From: Dyadobacter sp. CY323
Lineage (GTDB): Bacteria > Bacteroidota > Bacteroidia > Cytophagales > Spirosomataceae
Reading direction: 5' to 3'
DNA length: 64,000 nucleotides
Assembly (NCBI RefSeq): GCF_021390245.1
Contig: NZ_JAJUXH010000010.1
Location: 1-64,000, forward strand
Under the pieces are notes generated by a model. That model did no database searches and was not told the origin of the DNA. It was given only the letters and a program-made list of their open reading frames with translations. How positions within the stretch are numbered: position 1 is the stretch's first letter; each line of letters begins with the position of its first letter. Below, one piece after another: positions 37,801 to 46,131 of this stretch. The translations under genes were made by a program, and so were the position numbers.

Positions 37801-38200
37801 AAGCTGTTTTGACTAATGCCTCGTTGTTGATGGTTGCAGTCGCATATCCTATTGCGCGTTGTTCTTTTGAGATACCAAGTGCAGTTACTACTACTTCACC
37901 GAGCTGATTGGCATCTTCTGTCATTGTAATATCCAAAACCGTCTGGCTTCCCACAGTAGCCTCGATCGTTTTGAAGCCGATGTAAGAAAGAACCAGCGTA
38001 TTTCCGGTAGCCGCCGTAAGGGTAAACTTTCCTGAAACGTCAGTAGTGGTCCCGTTCGTAGTGCCTTTCACCAGCACCGAAACACCCGGCAATGTGGTGC
38101 CGTCGGTGGCTGATTTAACCGTTCCAGTGATCGTTTGAGCGAACACGGGAGCACTTGCCAGCATGAGCATGACGACAAGCCTAAGTAAATTTTTGCCCAT
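34877..38200 (-). CDS. SusC/RagA family TonB-linked outer membrane protein (locus 3)
   Basis: A 1107-residue TonB-dependent transporter, longer than the other two in the window. A signal peptide ends near residue 22 (ASAPVFAQ). The carboxypeptidase-regulatory-like domain covers about 24-100 (TGTVKSATDGTTLPGVSVLVKG, LVLSYIGFKTIE). The TonB-box region reads LGEVVVTALGISKEQRAIGYA, a version typical of SusC proteins paired with SusD-like_2 lipoproteins. Plug motifs (INIRGFSSITGNTQPLLVLDG, ASAAALYGSEAVNGVLLVTTK) and the barrel ending VMLRASF are intact. It heads a two-gene operon; a long AT-rich inverted repeat lies in its upstream region. Confidence 0.95.
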   Translation of the reverse strand: MGKNLLRLVVMLMLASAPVFAQTITGTVKSATDGTTLPGVSVLVKGTTNGTTTDVSGKFTLTAATGNTLVLSYIGFKTIEATVGSQTVLDITMTEDANQLGEVVVTALGISKEQRAIGYATATINNEALVKTASPNFATALYGKAPGVTINATPGGATSGVSINIRGFSSITGNTQPLLVLDGVPIRNGESRNGDYWGDQRIRGNGLLDLNPADIENISVLKGASAAALYGSEAVNGVLLVTTKSGKGKKGIGVDFNASYNVDKIAYLPRYQNVRGPGYPLNYNNGGQDAAGFIYYDTDGDGVKETRGLLDATVNFGPKFDGQPIMSFDGKIRPYSPSGNSYADLFENASSSNINLSISKSNENSNIRFSFTRQDNGMISYNSKNSKNIANLNASFSLNKKLTTDVMVNYVNQTTRNRPFKVDRMINNFTGMMNRFESADWYFDKYQTSQGYKFVTGTNPSLTPGENLIRNGFKADIADYVWNTRKNQAFEYSDRIIASLTQNWQILESLKLRGRIATDYTSERMENWGYSTIPLAFGYSGDFGMNNNQYNNVYGDVLLTYTKKLSADATISLLGGYSANRQLNTFLSRSTNGGLSTENFFDISASVNVPNGNQTRSRWLRDAYIGTVNFDYKNIFFIEGTIRRDRTSTLAKGNNAFVYPSVNSSFVFSDAFDMPSFLSYGKLRGSFGIVGNYPTIYQANNAYQQGSLSIQQTGGQSVLYTTLSSDYGNDKIRPEQKREFEFGLETKFFNNRIGLDIAYYNAQIVDQILPLSIAATTGARTVLENIGTLRNQGVEVAFNVSPLKAKTVSDLNWDLTLNLSRNVNKVEKLANSSTELLHADFDGNAAQIRSVVGRPMGDIFAHGILKDSQGRSIVGPNGLYTLDGNNWIKVGNAMPKLTGGLLNTFSYKNFTLDGVIDFRVGGHIMPTGINWMTSRGLTEESLNAMDAEHGGLSYYVDANGKGVATNGSAGPNGQTVYHDGMLMDGVSATGEVNTNVVSQATYYNSTYNWGGPQYGNARYELYVQENTYFKMRELSLAYRLPAAIGNKIGAQNISVSVFGRNLFFLYRTIKDLDAEQTSVSTRWYENINNAGSNPSFRTMGVMLRASF

Positions 38201-38238
38201 AAGTGAATAAAGTATTTATTGAGGATTAGAATTTTACC

Positions 38239-38299
38239 GCAATTTTAACAGTAATTTATTTAAGTTAAATTCAATTCTTAAAATAAATTACTAATTGCA
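38239..38299. promoter_or_regulatory. AT-rich inverted repeat upstream of susC (locus 3)
   Basis: AGTAATTTATTT (38250-38261) and AAATAAATTACT (38281-38292) are perfect 12-bp arms with a 19-bp spacer. GCAATT and AATTGC extend the symmetry outside them. The centre lies about 70 bp in front of the susC start and 115 bp past the ATPase stop. It could be an operator, or a weak terminator for the upstream ATPase gene. Confidence 0.4.
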
Positions 38300-38385
38300 G
38301 CGAAATAACGCGAGCGGTGAACTAATTATTGGCTAAACTCGCAAAAAAAGAAAACAGAATTTGGCAAAAAACCGGAAAGACAGTT

Positions 38386-39552
38386 TTACTGATTCTTTAA
38401 GAGAATGTTATGTAGGTTATGGAACGGATAGGCGGTGACTTTCGTCCTCTTTTGAAATTCATCACCACCATATATGAGGTTGAGGTCTGTTGCCCCTGAT
38501 ACTTTTCCAAAAAAGTCAAGATTTTTAAAAAAGTCTTTCTGAATGGTTTTACCAGACTTAATTTCGATCGCCTTCAGATTTACCCCATCCTGAATTAGCA
38601 GATCTACTTCGTGCTGGCTTTGGTCGCGCCAAAAATAAAAACGAGGCTGCTGACCCTTGTTCATCACATTCTTCTGCAATTCATTGATAACGAGATTCTC
38701 GAAAAGTGACCCTTTTGCATAATGCGTATCCAACTCATCCTCTGTCCGGATACCAAGTAAATATGCCGCCAGACCTAAATCGTAGAAATAGACCTTCGGT
38801 GTGCTAACAATCCGCTTATTAAAATTCTGAAAATAGGGTTGCAGACGAAACGCTATGAATGACGTTTCAAGTACAGAAAGCCAAGAATTGATGGTCTTAT
38901 TATTCAACCCAAGCTCCACACCAAGGCTATTCTGATTAAATTGTTGCCCGATCCTTCCAGCGAGTAACTGAATAAAACGCTGAAACGCGCCAAGGTCCAG
39001 TATATTCTTGACTAATCGAACATCGCGCTCAATATATGTTCTCAAATAGTTATCATAAAAAGTTTGAGCATCGATGTCATCCACCAACTTCCGTGGGTAA
39101 GAACCTTTAATGATGTATTTTTCCCATTTATCTTCTGCATATTGAGTTCCATCGAGCTCGTCGATTGAAAATGGAAGGAGTTGAAAGATGGCAACTCTGC
39201 CGGCAAGAGACTGGGTAATCTGTTCCATCATCAGAAAATTCTGAGATCCGGTTAAAATGTATTCTCCTTTTATATTTCGCTCATCCGTGAATACTTGTAA
39301 ATAAGAAAAGAGATTCGGGGCATATTGAGCTTCATCGATAATAACCCCACCTTGATAAGTAGCCAGAAAACCAACCGGATCTTCGAGAGCAAAAGACCTA
39401 ATGCTCAGATTTTCGAGATTGACATATTGATAGTCCGGCCTAACCATTTTAGCTAACGTGGTCTTTCCGGCTTGCCGAGGCCCTAGTAGGCTGACAATCG
39501 GATATTTCATTAGCATTTCTGCAACCTTATCGGATAAACTGCGAGGTATCAT
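38386..39552 (-). CDS. AAA ATPase with C-terminal DUF4143 (nuclease-like) domain
   Basis: A 388-residue cytoplasmic protein. Walker A is SLLGPRQAGKTTLAKMV near 20-36, Walker B is GGVIIDEAQYAP near 69-80, and ILTGSQNFLMMEQI is the sensor-like segment near 100. The C-terminal DUF4143 region (about 195-340) ends in EVDLLIQDGVNLKAIEIKSGKT, a PD-(D/E)xK-like pattern. This family is abundant and often multicopy in Bacteroidota and archaea; its role is unsettled, with mobile-element or toxin-antitoxin-like behaviour suggested. The start codon directly abuts a 39-bp perfect palindrome, so no ordinary leader or ribosome site exists. argB lies upstream on the same strand, 48 bp away. Confidence 0.9.
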   Translation of the reverse strand: MIPRSLSDKVAEMLMKYPIVSLLGPRQAGKTTLAKMVRPDYQYVNLENLSIRSFALEDPVGFLATYQGGVIIDEAQYAPNLFSYLQVFTDERNIKGEYILTGSQNFLMMEQITQSLAGRVAIFQLLPFSIDELDGTQYAEDKWEKYIIKGSYPRKLVDDIDAQTFYDNYLRTYIERDVRLVKNILDLGAFQRFIQLLAGRIGQQFNQNSLGVELGLNNKTINSWLSVLETSFIAFRLQPYFQNFNKRIVSTPKVYFYDLGLAAYLLGIRTEDELDTHYAKGSLFENLVINELQKNVMNKGQQPRFYFWRDQSQHEVDLLIQDGVNLKAIEIKSGKTIQKDFFKNLDFFGKVSGATDLNLIYGGDEFQKRTKVTAYPFHNLHNILLKNQ

Positions 39553-39590
39553 TCTGTAAATTTAGGAATTGAATTCCTAAATTTACAGAA
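39552..39590. promoter_or_regulatory. 39-bp perfect palindrome touching the start codon of the DUF4143 ATPase
   Basis: The 19-bp arms around CTGTAAATTTAGGAATT pair perfectly about one central base at 39571. One edge includes the A of the ATPase ATG (39550-39552) and the other lies 10 bp from the argB stop. In RNA it would form a long AU-rich hairpin right in front of the start codon; in DNA it would be a strong dimer-binding site. It could also insulate the gene from argB read-through. Which of these applies cannot be told from the sequence. Confidence 0.75.
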
Positions 39591-39600
39591 AATTCAGGTT

Positions 39601-40386
39601 TTATGACTTAATCGTAGTGCCAGCCACTCCATGCGCCGCTTCGAGGAGATCATTCGCATGGCATATGGTGACTCGATCGACGCCGGCTTCCAATGCAGCA
39701 AATGCATTATCCAGCTTCGGGATCATCCCTTTATTGATCACCCCTGAGTTTTTATATGTTGAATATGACACAGGATTCAGAGAAGGGATGACCGCATCAT
39801 CGTCATCCGGATCGGACAAAACCCCTTTTTTCTCAAAACAATAAATGAGGTTCACATCGAAATGCTTAGCCATCGCCACTGCGGTCGCGGAAGCCATCGT
39901 GTCGGCATTTGTATTGAGCAACGTTCCGTCTGAGCTGTAAGTGAGCGGCGCGATGACGGGAACGAGGCTACTGTTTAACAATGCATTGATCTGCTGCGCA
40001 TTCACTTCCTCAATATCTCCCACAAAACCGTAATCAATGGTTTTCACCGGTCGTTTTACAGAACGGATGATCCCGCCGTCCGCGCCGGTCAGCCCGATCG
40101 CATTGCATTCGCCGGCTTGTAATTGCGCCACCAGATTTTTGTTGACCAATCCGCCATACACCATGGTAACGACATCCAGCATGGGTTTATCCGTGATCCT
40201 GCGTCCGTCCACCATCTGTGTTTCGATCTGCAATTTGGCTGCAATCTGAGTCGCTACTTTTCCGCCACCGTGCACCAGGATTTTGGGCGCATCGAGTTTT
40301 ACGAAGTCTTTTAAAAAAGCGTCGCAAGCTTCGGGATTATCGATGACATTACCTCCGATCTTGACAATATATAGCGTTTGGGACAT
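39601..40386 (-). CDS. argB: Acetylglutamate kinase
   Basis: A 261-residue amino-acid kinase that phosphorylates N-acetylglutamate (or N-succinylglutamate, as shown for some Bacteroidota) in arginine synthesis. Conserved parts: YIVKIGGNVIDN near 5-16, ILVHGGGKVATQIAAKL near 36-52, DGRRITDKPMLDVVTMVYGGLVNK near 60-83 and LLNTNADTMASATAVAMA near 155. It is shorter than the proteobacterial enzyme, as usual for the phylum. Other arg genes apart from argH are not in the window. Confidence 0.94.
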   Translation of the reverse strand: MSQTLYIVKIGGNVIDNPEACDAFLKDFVKLDAPKILVHGGGKVATQIAAKLQIETQMVDGRRITDKPMLDVVTMVYGGLVNKNLVAQLQAGECNAIGLTGADGGIIRSVKRPVKTIDYGFVGDIEEVNAQQINALLNSSLVPVIAPLTYSSDGTLLNTNADTMASATAVAMAKHFDVNLIYCFEKKGVLSDPDDDDAVIPSLNPVSYSTYKNSGVINKGMIPKLDNAFAALEAGVDRVTICHANDLLEAAHGVAGTTIKS

Positions 40387-40421
40387 TCCAGGTCTATTTT
40401 AGTATTGGGTAACAAAGAAAG

Positions 40422-40429
40422 CAAAGGTA
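40422..40429 (-). promoter_or_regulatory. Candidate -7 box of argB
   Basis: On the minus strand TACCTTTG matches TAnnTTTG, 36 bp before the argB ATG. A TTTC at about the -33 distance is a partial match. The remaining gap up to dsbD (40578) shows nothing distinct. Confidence 0.5.
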
Positions 40430-40577
40430 GCAGAAACGGCTTTAGACGGGAAACGTAATTTTATTTCATGAATTTTTTTGGCAAAATTACGTTGACTAAC
40501 AAAAGCCAGTAAAACCCTATCAATCTACTAGATTTAGTATAAACAGGCGCTCTGGCACCCAGTATTTCCACCAGCAT

Positions 40578-42680
40578 ATGAAACGGAGTATTCTCTTCTT
40601 CCTAAGTCTTTGTTTTTTCATCCATTATGCCGCTAATGCGCAACTTCAGACAAAAAAAGCGCATTGGACCTATTCATTTTCCAAAATGGAAGTGAAAAAA
40701 GGCGAGACCGTTGACCTGCTATTTTCGGCGACCATCGAGAAGGATTGGTACATGTATTCATCCGATTTCGACCCCGATCTCGGCCCGATGCTGACGACTT
40801 TTACATTTGAGAAGAACAACACATTCGAGGTAATCGGAAAGCTGAAACCACAAAATCCAAAGCAGAAATTCGAGGAGGTATGGGGTGGAAATGTTCGCTA
40901 TTTTGAAGGAAAAGGTGTTTTTAAGCAAACTATAAAAGTACTTACAGACAATCCCATTATTAAAGGAAGTTCGGAATATCAGACGTGCAGCCACGTAACC
41001 GGCTTATGTATTCCGGGAAATGATGATTTTGAATTCAAAGGTCTGAAAGTTGTCGCCGCTGCAACCGGTAGTGACGTGCAACCGGCTGTCGGTGCCGCGA
41101 AAACGGAGACTACGCCAGCTAATGAGGAAGTGAGCCTGGCGAACGATACCGTCGATTCCACAACGCAAGCAGCAGCAAATCAGACGGATACCGTATCTAA
41201 TGCTCCGGAAGCAAATGCTCCGGATCGGCAAACTTTAACTTCCGAAGATCCGGCAGCCGGCAAATCGCTCTGGGGTTTTGCATTGGCCGCATTCTTATCC
41301 GGCCTGGTTGCATTACTTACCCCCTGCGTTTTCCCGATCATCCCGATGACGGTTAGTTACTTCACCAATCAGGAAAAGGGAAAGCTGAAAGCTCTCATAT
41401 ATGGTATCTCCATTGTCTTAATTTATACATTGATAGGTACTGTGGTTTCCAGATTAAATGGCCCTGCATTTGCCAATTTTCTGAGTACGCATTGGATTCC
41501 TAACCTGCTGTTTTTCGCCATTTTCTTTGTTTTTGGATTATCCTTTTTGGGTCTTTTTGAGATCGTACTTCCGAGTGGGTTTGTTAATAAAATGGATCAG
41601 AAAGCCGATCAGGGCGGTTATGCCGGCGTTTTCTTCATGGCATTTACGTTGGTACTGGTTTCATTTTCCTGCACCGGACCAATTGTCGGAAGTTTGCTGG
41701 TAGCCTCTGCGGGAGGTGAAGTGGTGAAACCGATTATTGGCATGGCATCGTTTTCGGCTGCATTTGCGATACCCTTTACATTGTTTGCCTTATTTCCGCA
41801 ATGGTTAAAATCTTTACCTAAATCCGGCGGCTGGCTCAATACGGTCAAAGTTGTTTTGGGTTTTCTGGAACTGGCGCTTGCATTGAAATTTTTCAGCATT
41901 GCCGATCAGGTTTACCACTGGCGATTGCTCGACCGGGAGATTTATCTCGCATTCTGGATCGTAATATTTGGCTTGTTAGGATTTTATCTTTTGGGTAAAA
42001 TCAGGACCCCGCACGATTCTCCACTCGAAAAAGTGAGTGTTCCAAGATTGTTACTATCCATTATCACTTTCACATTCGTCGTATATATGATCCCGGGAAT
42101 GTGGGGCGCGCCATTAAAAGCACTAGCTGGCTACCTTCCGCCGCAATCCACACTGGATTTTGATCTGAACAAAAGAACGGCAGGAGCAGCCTCCACGATT
42201 GCTCCGGGTGAGTCACGAAAATACTCCGACCTCTTCCACCTGCCTCACGAACTGGAAGGTTTTTTCGATTATAAAGATGCATTAGCTTACGCAAAAAAGG
42301 TTAATAAACCTGTTTTCATTGATTTCACTGGTCATGGTTGCGTAAACTGCCGCGAAATGGAAGCGCGGGTTTGGGTAGATCCCGCAGTGCAACAACGTCT
42401 CCGTAATGATTATGTGATCGTCGCGCTTTATGTGGATGACAAAACAGAATTGCCGGAATCAGCCTGGTATACTTCCAACTATGATAATAAGGTAAAGAAA
42501 ACCATTGGTGCGCAAAATGCCGATCTGCAGATCGTGAAATACAACAACAATGCGCAGCCGCATTACTGCCTGGTTGATCATGACGGAAATTTGTTGGTAA
42601 AGCCCATCAATTATGATTTGAACCCCGCCAATTTCGCAGCGTTTCTGGATCGTGGGAAAGCTGCGTTTTCTGCGAAGTAA
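40578..42680 (+). CDS. dsbD: Thiol:disulfide interchange protein DsbD
   Basis: A 700-residue inner-membrane electron shuttle that carries reducing power from cytoplasmic thioredoxin to periplasmic partners. Signal peptide to about 21 (HYAANAQ). The N-terminal domain (about 25-155) has CSHVTGLC with Cys137 and Cys144. A Thr/Ala-rich linker (about 160-225) leads to a membrane domain of about eight spans with LTPCVFPIIPMTVSYF (Cys250) and SFSCTGPIVGSLL (Cys365). The C-terminal thioredoxin domain has GHGCVNCREME with Cys588 and Cys591. All three redox pairs are intact. Single-gene unit. Confidence 0.94.
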   Translation: MKRSILFFLSLCFFIHYAANAQLQTKKAHWTYSFSKMEVKKGETVDLLFSATIEKDWYMYSSDFDPDLGPMLTTFTFEKNNTFEVIGKLKPQNPKQKFEEVWGGNVRYFEGKGVFKQTIKVLTDNPIIKGSSEYQTCSHVTGLCIPGNDDFEFKGLKVVAAATGSDVQPAVGAAKTETTPANEEVSLANDTVDSTTQAAANQTDTVSNAPEANAPDRQTLTSEDPAAGKSLWGFALAAFLSGLVALLTPCVFPIIPMTVSYFTNQEKGKLKALIYGISIVLIYTLIGTVVSRLNGPAFANFLSTHWIPNLLFFAIFFVFGLSFLGLFEIVLPSGFVNKMDQKADQGGYAGVFFMAFTLVLVSFSCTGPIVGSLLVASAGGEVVKPIIGMASFSAAFAIPFTLFALFPQWLKSLPKSGGWLNTVKVVLGFLELALALKFFSIADQVYHWRLLDREIYLAFWIVIFGLLGFYLLGKIRTPHDSPLEKVSVPRLLLSIITFTFVVYMIPGMWGAPLKALAGYLPPQSTLDFDLNKRTAGAASTIAPGESRKYSDLFHLPHELEGFFDYKDALAYAKKVNKPVFIDFTGHGCVNCREMEARVWVDPAVQQRLRNDYVIVALYVDDKTELPESAWYTSNYDNKVKKTIGAQNADLQIVKYNNNAQPHYCLVDHDGNLLVKPINYDLNPANFAAFLDRGKAAFSAK

Positions 42681-42809
42681 GTTTTTGCGGCTTTCCGCTT
42701 CTTTTCGCTATTAACCGTCAGCAGAAGCAAACCGTCATTGATTTGTATATTCGCAAGTCAATTTCCGTCTCCTTGAGGTGACGGTCCAACAATAAAACAC
42801 GACTGCTTC

Positions 42810-45290
42810 ATGATGAAATATTGGTCTCCCGTACTACTCACCTTTTTTTCGTTAACACTTTCCGCACAAACCTTCCGCCCGCCGGCAGCGCCGCTCATTA
42901 CCATCGATCCTTACACCAGTGTCTGGTCTTTCGGGAGTGAATTAAATGGCTCGGCAACCAAGCATTGGACCGGCAAGCCCCAACCAATGGACGGTCTGAT
43001 CCGGGTGGATGGAAAAACATATCGTTTCATGGGCGCGCCTTCGCCGGTGATGAAAACCATCCTGCCGACCGCCAAGCAAGCCGCCTATCTCGCCAGGTTC
43101 ACCACAGTAAAACCCGACCCAAATTGGTGGTACAAAGAAGGTTACAACGTCACAAACTGGAAGCAATCGCCTGCACCATTTGGCACAAAAGACCGCAATG
43201 ATGCTATGTTGAAAGGTGGTACCGAATTTCAAACGGAAGTATGGTACCGCCGCGAGTTCACATTGACAGCCACAGATTTTGAAAAACCAACCCTGAATAT
43301 TTTCCATGACGACGATGTACAGGTATATATTAATGGAGTCCCGGCATTTGATTGTTCTCCATGTTACACAGGCGATTATGAGTTCAAACCCATTAGCGCA
43401 TCCGCCAGAAAAGCACTCAAAAAAGGCAAAAATCTGCTGGCTGCCTATTGTAAAAACGGCGCCGGTCCGGGTTATATCGACATTGGTCTGGCAGATGAAA
43501 TTGCTCCGAAAGGTAACGACGTGATCCAGACCGCGAAGCAAGCTGGTTTTGAAATGACGGCCACGCAGGCAATCTATAATTTTGAAGCTGGTCCGGTTAA
43601 GATGAAAGTACGTTTTATTGCCCCATTGATTCTGAAAGACCTGAATATGGTTTCGCGTCCAGTCAATTATGTGGTTTATGATTTGAAATCGACCGACGGG
43701 AAAACGCACCAGGTAGAGATCCTGAATTCGGTTTCGGGACTTTGGGCAGTGAATGATGCGAGCCAGAAAGTGGAAGGCAAAAAGGAAAGCCAAAATGGAC
43801 TTTTAATACTTTCGCTGGCCAATACCGAGCAAAAATTATTGGGCAAAAAAGGAGATAATGTTCGCATAGACTGGGGCCGGGCGTATCTGGCAACCCGTAC
43901 AGCCGATGCAAAGAGCTCGGGCTTGGGCGCACCGGAAGAGCTTGTCAGATCATTCTCAAAAAATGGCGCTGTGAATGTCGGTGAAACTACCTCTGCAAAC
44001 GCAGACACGAAATCAATGGGAGTGGTACTTGCTGATAAGGTTGGCAGCGATGAGAAATCACTTCATTTGATGCTGGGTTATGACGATGGATATTCGGTTC
44101 AATATTTCGGTCAAAACCTGCGGCCTTGGTGGAACAAGGATGGCAGTAAAACCATCGGGCGTGAATTACAAAATGCCGAAACGGATTTCTCCAAAATCCT
44201 ACAAGAATGCGAAGCGACGGACGAAATGATTTACAATGACGCGCTGAAAGCCGGCGGGAAACAGTACGCTGAGCTTTGCGTATTGGCTTACCGTCAGGCA
44301 ATTTCTGCACACAAATTAGTTGCAGATCCATCGGGGACACCCTTATTTTTGTCCAAAGAAAATTTCAGTAATGGGTCGATTGGGACGGTCGATGTGACGT
44401 ATCCTTCGGCGCCATTATTCCTGCTTTACAATCCTGTTTTGCTCAAAGGAATGCTGGAACCGATTTTCTATTATTCCGAAAGCGGCAAATGGACCAAACC
44501 TTTCGCAGCGCATGACGTGGGTACCTATCCGCTCGCAAACGGACAGACTTATGGTGAAGATATGCCCGTGGAAGAATCCGGCAACATGCTTACACTGACT
44601 TACGCCATTTGCAAAGCAGAAAATAACATCGAATTTGCCAAAAAGCATTGGAAAGTGCTGAGTGTGTGGGCCAATTATCTTAAAAAAGAAGGTTTCGACC
44701 CAGCGAACCAGCTTTGCACCGATGATTTTGCCGGCCACCTTGCTCGAAATGCAAATTTGTCAATCAAAGCGATTATGGGATTAGCATCTTACGCCAAAAT
44801 GGCCGAGCAACTTGGCGAAACCAAAGAAGCTGCGGAAGTGAATGCATTAGTAAAAGACTTCGCTAAAAAGTGGATGGAACTGGCCGACAGCGGCGATCAT
44901 TATGCACTGACTTTTGACAACAAAGACTCGTGGAGCCAGAAATATAACCTCGTTTGGGACGAACTTCTAAACCTCAACGTATTCCCAAAAACCGTCGCCG
45001 AAAAAGAAATCAAATATTACCTCACCAAACAAAAACCATTCGGCCTCCCACTCGACAGCCGCAAAACATATAGCAAATCCGATTGGATCATCTGGACAGC
45101 AACATTAGCGACGGATCCAAAAGATTTTGAAGCATTGATTAAGCCCGTTTATAAATACGCCATGGAAACACCCGATCGCATTCCGCTTTCGGATTGGCAT
45201 GAGACTGTGGATGGAAAGTCGGTCGGATTTCGGGCGAGGTCGGTTGTTGGCGGGTATTGGATGAAGGTATTGGGGAAGAAGTGGAAGTAA
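42810..45290 (+). CDS. Secreted glutaminase-like four-domain protein (DUF4964/DUF5127/DUF4965/DUF1793 type)
   Basis: An 826-residue exported protein, signal peptide MKYWSPVLLTFFSLTLSAQ. Order: an N-terminal region with PLITIDPYTSVWSF and DGLIRVDGKTYRFMG (DUF4964-like, about 25-80), an inserted beta-sandwich resembling a sugar-binding domain (about 100-230, EVWYRREFTLTATDFEKPTLNIFHDDDVQVYINGV), DUF5127-like sequence to about 390, DUF4965-like (LMLGYDDGYSVQYFGQNLRPWW near 420) and a C-terminal helical domain (MPVEESGNMLTLTYAI near 585, KYNLVWDELLNLNVFP, RSVVGGYWMKVL). The relation to fungal glutaminase GtaA is by family only; in Bacteroidota the substrate is unproven and may be a glycan. Single gene. 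Confidence 0.88.
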   Translation: MMKYWSPVLLTFFSLTLSAQTFRPPAAPLITIDPYTSVWSFGSELNGSATKHWTGKPQPMDGLIRVDGKTYRFMGAPSPVMKTILPTAKQAAYLARFTTVKPDPNWWYKEGYNVTNWKQSPAPFGTKDRNDAMLKGGTEFQTEVWYRREFTLTATDFEKPTLNIFHDDDVQVYINGVPAFDCSPCYTGDYEFKPISASARKALKKGKNLLAAYCKNGAGPGYIDIGLADEIAPKGNDVIQTAKQAGFEMTATQAIYNFEAGPVKMKVRFIAPLILKDLNMVSRPVNYVVYDLKSTDGKTHQVEILNSVSGLWAVNDASQKVEGKKESQNGLLILSLANTEQKLLGKKGDNVRIDWGRAYLATRTADAKSSGLGAPEELVRSFSKNGAVNVGETTSANADTKSMGVVLADKVGSDEKSLHLMLGYDDGYSVQYFGQNLRPWWNKDGSKTIGRELQNAETDFSKILQECEATDEMIYNDALKAGGKQYAELCVLAYRQAISAHKLVADPSGTPLFLSKENFSNGSIGTVDVTYPSAPLFLLYNPVLLKGMLEPIFYYSESGKWTKPFAAHDVGTYPLANGQTYGEDMPVEESGNMLTLTYAICKAENNIEFAKKHWKVLSVWANYLKKEGFDPANQLCTDDFAGHLARNANLSIKAIMGLASYAKMAEQLGETKEAAEVNALVKDFAKKWMELADSGDHYALTFDNKDSWSQKYNLVWDELLNLNVFPKTVAEKEIKYYLTKQKPFGLPLDSRKTYSKSDWIIWTATLATDPKDFEALIKPVYKYAMETPDRIPLSDWHETVDGKSVGFRARSVVGGYWMKVLGKKWK

Positions 45291-45320
45291 AGGCTTCCGT
45301 TCAATACTTGAAACGAAAAA

Positions 45321-45350
45321 AGGCTGCTTGAAAGTTTTTTCAAGCAGCCT
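45321..45350. terminator. Bidirectional terminator between convergent genes
   Basis: AGGCTGCTTGAAA and TTTCAAGCAGCCT pair perfectly over 13 bp around a 4-nt loop, with A-rich sequence on one side. It sits between the glutaminase-like gene and the lipoprotein gene that ends at 45385. Confidence 0.85.
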
Positions 45351-45384
45351 AATCAAAATGACTGTGAGTCTATAAAACGCCTAC

Positions 45385-46131
45385 TTAGTTTAATTGTTTG
45401 ATTGCATTTTTGTCAACAAACATGTGGGCGTACGAATATCCGCCGTCAGGAGTGAAAGCTTCAAAGGAAAGGGTCATTTCTGCACTTTTTGCCTTAAAAA
45501 TAATTGTTTTTTTAATCCACTCTGCTTCTTTTCCTTCATAATTGATATTATAGGTAATTGGAAACTTTACATTTTTCACATTCACATATATCGTCTTAGC
45601 GTATCGAGGTGTTAGTTCATTTTGGTTCACGCTACAAATGGTACTAGCAACATACATTGTAATTTCATACTCTTTGCCTGATTTCAGATTAGTGATTTTT
45701 GTTTCAGCTAACGAATTTTTCCCGTTTGAAGCGTTACTGCGATAAGAAGTAGTTGTCACTATTGAACCAAAGTTGACAATTGAATTAGCATTTACAATTG
45801 TCGGAAGATTTTTTTTCCAAGGCAACGTTGGATTGCCCCACAAATGTGTCAAGTTGGAAGTTCCAGTAGGTAGTTCCTCTAGACTGACTGGTTGAGATTG
45901 GGAAATTGATCTTTCCCAATCAAGTGGGTAGACATTCAAACCTGTTGAACCTTTCGTTGACGGAAAATAGGGCAGAGAAATCACAGGCCCCGATCCATCT
46001 CTCAAACCCGAATGCGCATTCACACTCTCCATTTGCGGCTCCGGAGTCACCGCATCTTCTTTTGAGCAGCTGCTCATGAACATCAAACAAGCCAGGCTTA
46101 AACCAATTGGCAATTTTTGTACTAAATTCAT
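45385..46131 (-). CDS. Putative lipoprotein, tandem paralogue 1
   Basis: A 248-residue protein with a lipoprotein signal (LACLMFMSSCSKED; lipidated Cys about 22) and no family I recognise. The N terminus is almost the same as that of its neighbour at 46477-47253 (VQKLPIGL, CSKE-AVTPEP-MES), and later motifs are shared (PTGTSNLTHLWG, LKSGKEYEITMYVAST, EAEWIKKTIIFKAKSA, YSYAHMFVDKNAIK). The mature part is beta-rich, perhaps a surface carbohydrate-binding-like fold. The two genes and their upstream regions arose by duplication. Confidence 0.75.
   Translation of the reverse strand: MNLVQKLPIGLSLACLMFMSSCSKEDAVTPEPQMESVNAHSGLRDGSGPVISLPYFPSTKGSTGLNVYPLDWERSISQSQPVSLEELPTGTSNLTHLWGNPTLPWKKNLPTIVNANSIVNFGSIVTTTSYRSNASNGKNSLAETKITNLKSGKEYEITMYVASTICSVNQNELTPRYAKTIYVNVKNVKFPITYNINYEGKEAEWIKKTIIFKAKSAEMTLSFEAFTPDGGYSYAHMFVDKNAIKQLN

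Noticed and set aside
42942-43793. 283-residue minus-strand frame inside the glutaminase-like gene
   Set aside because: It is a shadow of a well-supported gene and is rich in residues produced by reading antisense codons.
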